Below, in pieces: positions 59,586 through 64,000 of a DNA stretch of 64,000 nt. Both the position numbers and the translations under genes were made by a program. Source of the DNA: Nemopilema nomurai (taxonomy: Eukaryota; Cnidaria; Scyphozoa; Rhizostomeae; Rhizostomatidae); NCBI GenBank assembly GCA_003864495.1, contig PEDN01001354.1:186001-250000 (forward strand), given 5' to 3'. Position 1 is the stretch's first letter, and the number at the start of each line of letters is the position of its first letter. The notes under the pieces were generated by a model. It was given only the letters and a program-made list of their open reading frames with translations. It did not search any database and was not told where the DNA came from.

Positions 59586-62500
59586 GTTCTCTCCTGCCTC
59601 CTGCTCTCATTAGAAATGCCACCTATCAGTCGTTGTCTTACTTTGGGAGAGAGTAAGCACAGATTGGATCAGTTGAACGTTAACGACGATCCTACAAAGC
59701 TGGTTAAGTTCTTTTTGGAGCGGAGCATTCTAGCAAGCCATAGACGACCAAGGAAAGCAATTTCGTCCACTAGTATCGTCACGTTCAAAAACAAAAACAA
59801 AAAGCTAAGAAGAAAGTATACATATCCATCAACATGGAGCAATTTCATACTGTATTGCAGGACTGGCTGGCTGCTTCAGATTCTGCCTAATGGCGTCGTC
59901 AATGGAACGAACAACATCAACGAGGCAAATGGTATGTATTAGGCCACGCTGACTTGCGTCTGTCCTTTGTCATTGTTGCGCCTTAGCTACGAGGGTTCAT
60001 GGCGAAAGGTTCAAAACGACAGGAGAGTGGTATAAGAACAAGCTCTAAATTGAGGGGCAAATCACTCTAAGAAAATCTCGTACACCTTTTGTGAAAATCC
60101 TATTGTTCTATCAAAAAATCCTTGGAAATCCTACTGTTTTCGTGGAAATCTTGTACGCCATTTGCAAGAGTGAATTGCCCCTCGCTCAAAACGCGGACGT
60201 CGAAGCCTCTCGTTCGTTGATTTGCTCACCATCGAAACGCAGGCCCTTTGGAAATTATAAGGCTCTTTTGAGAGTTCACCAGTATCCCCAGCAGAATGCT
60301 GATTGTTGTTACGAAGTACGAACACACTTGAGATGAAAGAAAATAATATTCTCGAAATGGAAGATATAGCCTGGGCATGCATATCCCAATTTTATCCCAG
60401 ATTCTGCCTCTTATTTCAGAGTTATCATTCTTTCCTCGATGAGGATTTTACTGACATAGGCAATAACAATGTAAAACGAATTCGCTGCATCCTTGCTACC
60501 TTCTTCTAAGATGTGATATTGTTTTACCATATGGTAGTGCGATTTAACAAGGTTATACGAGTCTTGAACACCTAATGCTGCTCAATGAATTCTCTATTAC
60601 GTCATCAGAGCATATGATGTTGTTGCAAGAGCAGTAATAAATGAGGATGGCTTTGCCAAAAGGTGTCAAACACAAGGAATTGAAAATAGCTTGTAATATC
60701 AGTATTGCAAGACTATTAGACAGACATTGCATATTTAGAAGGGAGATTTCCAATGGAGAATCTATTGAATTTTTTTAATCACTAAGAATCCCAGAGATAA
60801 ACAGCCGTTGGGATGGGCTTTAAAAAACTGCCAAAAGGTAGACCAATTTTCAAGCAGTTTCTCGGTTGCACCAGGGCCTAGACACAGGATCATGCGTGTG
60901 TTTATACAAACGTCGGCAAAAGCGCTAACTTCGGCACGTGTTTCCAACACTTTACCAATTAACTCGCAGCAGAACGGAGCTAAATATCCTTTAAACATTC
61001 TACATAGCAGAAAGTAAGATGGGCTTTGTTTATCAATAGCTGAGCAACACCTCTGGATCTAGCCTGGTTATCTATAGGCGTGGGGTAAAGCGTCCTCGGG
61101 ATAATATCCTTGCTGTCTAGGGCAAACAGATTATTGTCTAGCCTGAACGGGGCCCAACATGGCCTTCCAACGCAAGAAGATGCCCAAGTCCTAAACAACC
61201 AGGTTGCAGTCACGAACCAAACTGACCAAATATGCCTAAGTTGTCCAGTAAATAAAATAGCTGTACATGAGCGGCTAAGCAAAGGCAGCTCCTTTCAAAT
61301 ATCATAATGCAAGTAAAGTGACTCCAAGTGAAACTTCATCGAGCTGAGCGCTTTTTATATAAGGAACCACTTTATAAAGAACCTACATGTAGAAGGCCGA
61401 AATATATAAAGAACTTATACTACAAAAAACGAAATCCCTAAGGAACTTTTCTTTTAGAAAATTTTTTATAACTACAAGCATCAAGAGCTAAAAAGCCCGT
61501 TCCATTCATTTGCAGCCAATACTCGCATAGATTGTTTGCTATTCGTGTGTCAAGTGCTTTATCGAGTAGTTTCCGCATAGTCTATCTCGCCTCTCTCTCT
61601 ATTAAGTGTTAAGGCTCATTGATGTGCGGTGAAAATTAAGGAACTTTTAAGGAACTTTTGGTACTAAAATCTGATGACTTGAGGTCTACGAATAAGGAAC
61701 TTTTGGAACTAGGCCTTGTGGTAGGTTCCTTATAAAAAAAAGCGTGTATTAACTGCAAGTAGGCACTTTAAAACTACCGCACCCATGGCATATACAGCAT
61801 CAGTAAGGTTTCTAGTTGTGCACTCATGTTCCAATTTGTCGGTATTCCTTGTTTATTTGCCAATAAACAGGGCTTTCGCTTCAGAAATGCGATTCAAGCT
61901 TGAGTATTCCGTAGGGTGGCGGAATAAACAATTTCCAGATCTCCTTTTTGCCAATAACATTGCGACGGTATATTAGAAAAAGCGCTTCCTACGACATTTA
62001 ATGGCAAGAATTTTCATCCTAGCTGTGATGCAAGTGCAGGTTCTGGCTCCATTGAAAATGCGAATAAAAGGAGTTGCATCTGGAAGATACATAGCACTGG
62101 ACTCTAGAGGCCGCCTAACCAGCAAGGTAAGCTGGCTTTTACTGGCCTTGCTTGCAGTGTTTGATTACTCTCCATTTATTGCCATTGCTCCCCTCTTATC
62201 TCACTTGTATTGTGCCTCCTTATCTAACTTGTATTGTCCCCTCTTGTAACGCATCAGGCACCCCTGGTTGATGACTGACGCCCTTTTTCTATGAAAACCT
62301 TTTAAACGACTCGTTTATCAACTGCCCCTCCCCCTTTAAGGGAAGCTCTGGATCTTCCCCTACTCCTAACGTATATTATTTTTCTTCTTTCCCAAATAAA
62401 CAGTAGAAGTAAGATAATATGACAGATCGCTTGAAGATTTCGTTTTTGAGTGTCTTTTAAAAAGGTTTGCAAAGGTGAATAAAAGTATGATCTTCTTTAA

Positions 62501-62707
62501 AAGCGATATCCCACAAGAGAGACTGTTTTTGAAGAAGAGGTTCTCGAGAACTACTATCACACTTTCAACTCTTGGCAGCACTCGCAAAAGGGGACCAAGC
62601 CGTGGTACATTGCAGTTCGAAAAACCGGACGTCCGAAGAAAGCTTCGAGGACAAAGGTCGGAAGTCTCTGCATTCAATTCTTGAAGATACCGCTTTCTGC
62701 AAACTAA
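59586..62707 (+). CDS. FGF: Fibroblast growth factor, 5' end incomplete (three exons seen)
   Basis: Exons seen are 59586-59931, 62035-62126 and 62504-62707, 213 codons plus stop in phase (1, 0). FGFs are secreted ligands that activate receptor tyrosine kinases with heparan sulfate. The beta-trefoil core begins LYCRTGWLLQILPNGVVNGT, continues MRIKGVASGRYIALDSRGRL, then VFEEEVLENYYHTFNSW, PWYIAVRKTGRPKKASRTK and ends CIQFLKIPLSAN. The two intron positions match the conserved FGF gene layout (the middle exon is 92 nt here, 104 nt in several vertebrate FGFs). The first exon is entered at an acceptor CAATTTTAG with a hydrophobic VLSCLLLSL, likely part of a signal peptide begun in an upstream exon. 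If that exon is absent, translation could start at ATG 59616. A basic stretch (KNKNKKLRRK) precedes the core. The third-exon acceptor (TTTAAAAG) is the least certain. Subfamily is not assigned; the core looks nearest FGF1/9-type. Confidence 0.88.
61348..61744. mobile_element. MITE-like element in FGF intron
   Basis: Imperfect 21-bp terminal inverted repeats lie at 61348-61368 (GCGCTTTTTATATAAGGAACC) and 61724-61744. They share a perfect inner TATAAGGAACC apart from one base. The interior repeats AAGGAACTTTT at 61440, 61638, 61649 and 61694. About 400 bases without a coding region fits a non-autonomous DNA element. Confidence 0.5.
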
Positions 62708-64000
62708 TTTTGTCGTGTTTATGTCATAAAAGAAAGGAAAAACATCTTTTTCTGGGCTGCGCGGGAAGGGTGTCTCTACAAAAAGAGAGAGTGCTCCGCA
62801 ACGAACACAACAGTGGTTAATCCTGCAGATCATACCACTCAATGGAAATGCGAACTATCCAAGTGTCAAGCACAATCCAAAAATGGATGGAACAAAAAGA
62901 GGAAGCGAAACAGCTGACAATTCTAAAAGCAAAGATCAGTGACCTAAAGAACTGTTAATTGGTCACTCGACATTGATTCCACTAGTAGCTTGGTGACTGG
63001 TGGATTGAACGAAAACGCACTAACTTAATGTTATACTATTTGTGTAGAAAAGGTGGGGAGAAACGGCGAATGTATGATCTTGCTGCGAGGTAAAGTGTCT
63101 TATTAAATCAACTGCATCAGTTTTTCGTATTGTTAAGTATTCGTCAGAGAAGTGATTACGCGCTGATAATGGTACGACTGTGTGTAAACGTTTAGGTTGC
63201 GATAAGATTCCTACGAATCAAATGACCTTCAAAATTTGCCAGCTGGTCTGGTACTTTATGGGGGTATAGGCTTTCACCTAAACTTTCATTTGAAGACGAA
63301 CAAAATTGAAATCAGAGCAGCTTGAAGATCGGGGATGCTAAGGGTGCGCCCTTTACAAATAGAAAAAGTTGTAGAAGATGAGTTAAGTACATTTCAAATG
63401 AGATCATGTCATTAATTCAGTATACTTCATGTTATATCCCTTTGCAAGAGATGGCTTGAAGTATAATACTCTATTTGAAGTATAAATGGATTGGCCAACG
63501 AAACTCCCAACTGCAGTTTTTTGGTATTTGCGAAAGCAGTTGAACCACAGGTCAAAGGTTACTCACCCCTCCCCCCCCCCCTGAATTGGGACAAGGAGGG
63601 CTTTAATGAGCTCCCGTCTATGGATAGCGAAACCGAATAAAGATGGGGAAGGGTGTAACTAATTAGGAAATTTTGATAAATTGAGAACATTCAGATTTAG
63701 GTTTAATTTAGCATAGTCTTTGGTTTCGCACGAATCGCACTATAACAAACCACTTCATGTAAATTAAATTCAGCTTCTTTAGCAATTATTGGTATTTGAA
63801 AATAAATATCAATAAATTGTATCAACGCTTTCATCTTTGTAGCATTTATTGTTGAATACAAGAAATATTTCATGCATGAATTCAGCACTTTTCGGTCATT
63901 GGAATCATCCTTTTCTTACCACAATCAATTTTTTAAGATTAGTTTATCGCAGCCTGACGGCCCCAACATTTAGAAATTTTCGGCACCGAATAACTCCAAC
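62708..64000. other. 3' flank of FGF and window end
   Basis: An acceptor-like CCTGCAG at about 62821-62827 opens a short Lys/Ser/Asn-rich frame (to about 62942), but no donor in the FGF frame reaches it. A C-run lies at 63565-63581. No other gene is supported to the window edge. Confidence 0.4.

Noticed and set aside
59459..59656. Short plus ORF with hydrophobic start as a secreted peptide gene
   Set aside because: Its first codon is GTG with a stop shortly upstream and no ATG before the hydrophobic stretch. It lies just before the FGF exon and is more likely intronic.
62820..62950. Fourth FGF exon after an acceptor-like CCTGCAG
   Set aside because: The FGF frame already ends at 62707 with a family-like C-terminus, and no donor precedes that stop.
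1..64000. Prokaryotic signals such as operons, CRISPR arrays or insertion sequences
   Set aside because: Gene structure is spliced and animal throughout; no spaced direct-repeat array or bacterial gene order is present.

Overview
This is animal nuclear DNA. Genes are broken by GT-AG introns that keep reading phase, sequence between genes is AT-rich and long, and the products (an FGF, a HAUS8-type augmin subunit, a MIEAP/SPATA18 relative, HSPA12, TAF5L, TAF11) belong to animals. Short introns, moderate divergence from vertebrate proteins and a secreted Cys/Pro-rich protein suggest an early-branching animal, most likely an anthozoan cnidarian. The lineage is an inference; no ribosomal or mitochondrial marker is present.

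Layout, left to right: an intronless SLC7-type amino-acid transporter (308-1870, -); TAF11 in four exons (4637-6920, -); an unrecognised ankyrin plus coiled-coil protein in five exons (9227-13140, -); a 7.5-kb gene-poor stretch with a tRNA-Cys-like SINE-type insertion, a CpG-rich block and a MITE-like element; an HSPA12-type Hsp70 relative in four exons (20660-25272, -); a MIEAP/SPATA18-type gene in four exons (26543-29551, +); a HAUS8-type gene in nineteen small exons (31109-38540, +); a small secreted Cys/Pro-rich protein with a SEA-like domain (41092-43397, +), preceded by three evenly spaced CCAAT boxes; a single-exon lariat debranching enzyme DBR1 (45735-47342, +); TAF5L in six exons (50422-54984, -); and an FGF gene (59586-62707, +) whose first coding exon lies upstream and was not found.

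The genes do not form a pathway. Two encode TBP-associated factors (TAF11 of TFIID, TAF5L of SAGA), DBR1 acts in intron turnover, HAUS8 in spindle microtubule nucleation, MIEAP in mitochondrial quality control, and the FGF and SEA proteins are extracellular. Exon models were built by hand from splice consensus, phase continuity and remembered family sequences. Each listed gene joins in phase across all exons given, but untranslated ends and possible extra 5' exons are not resolved.
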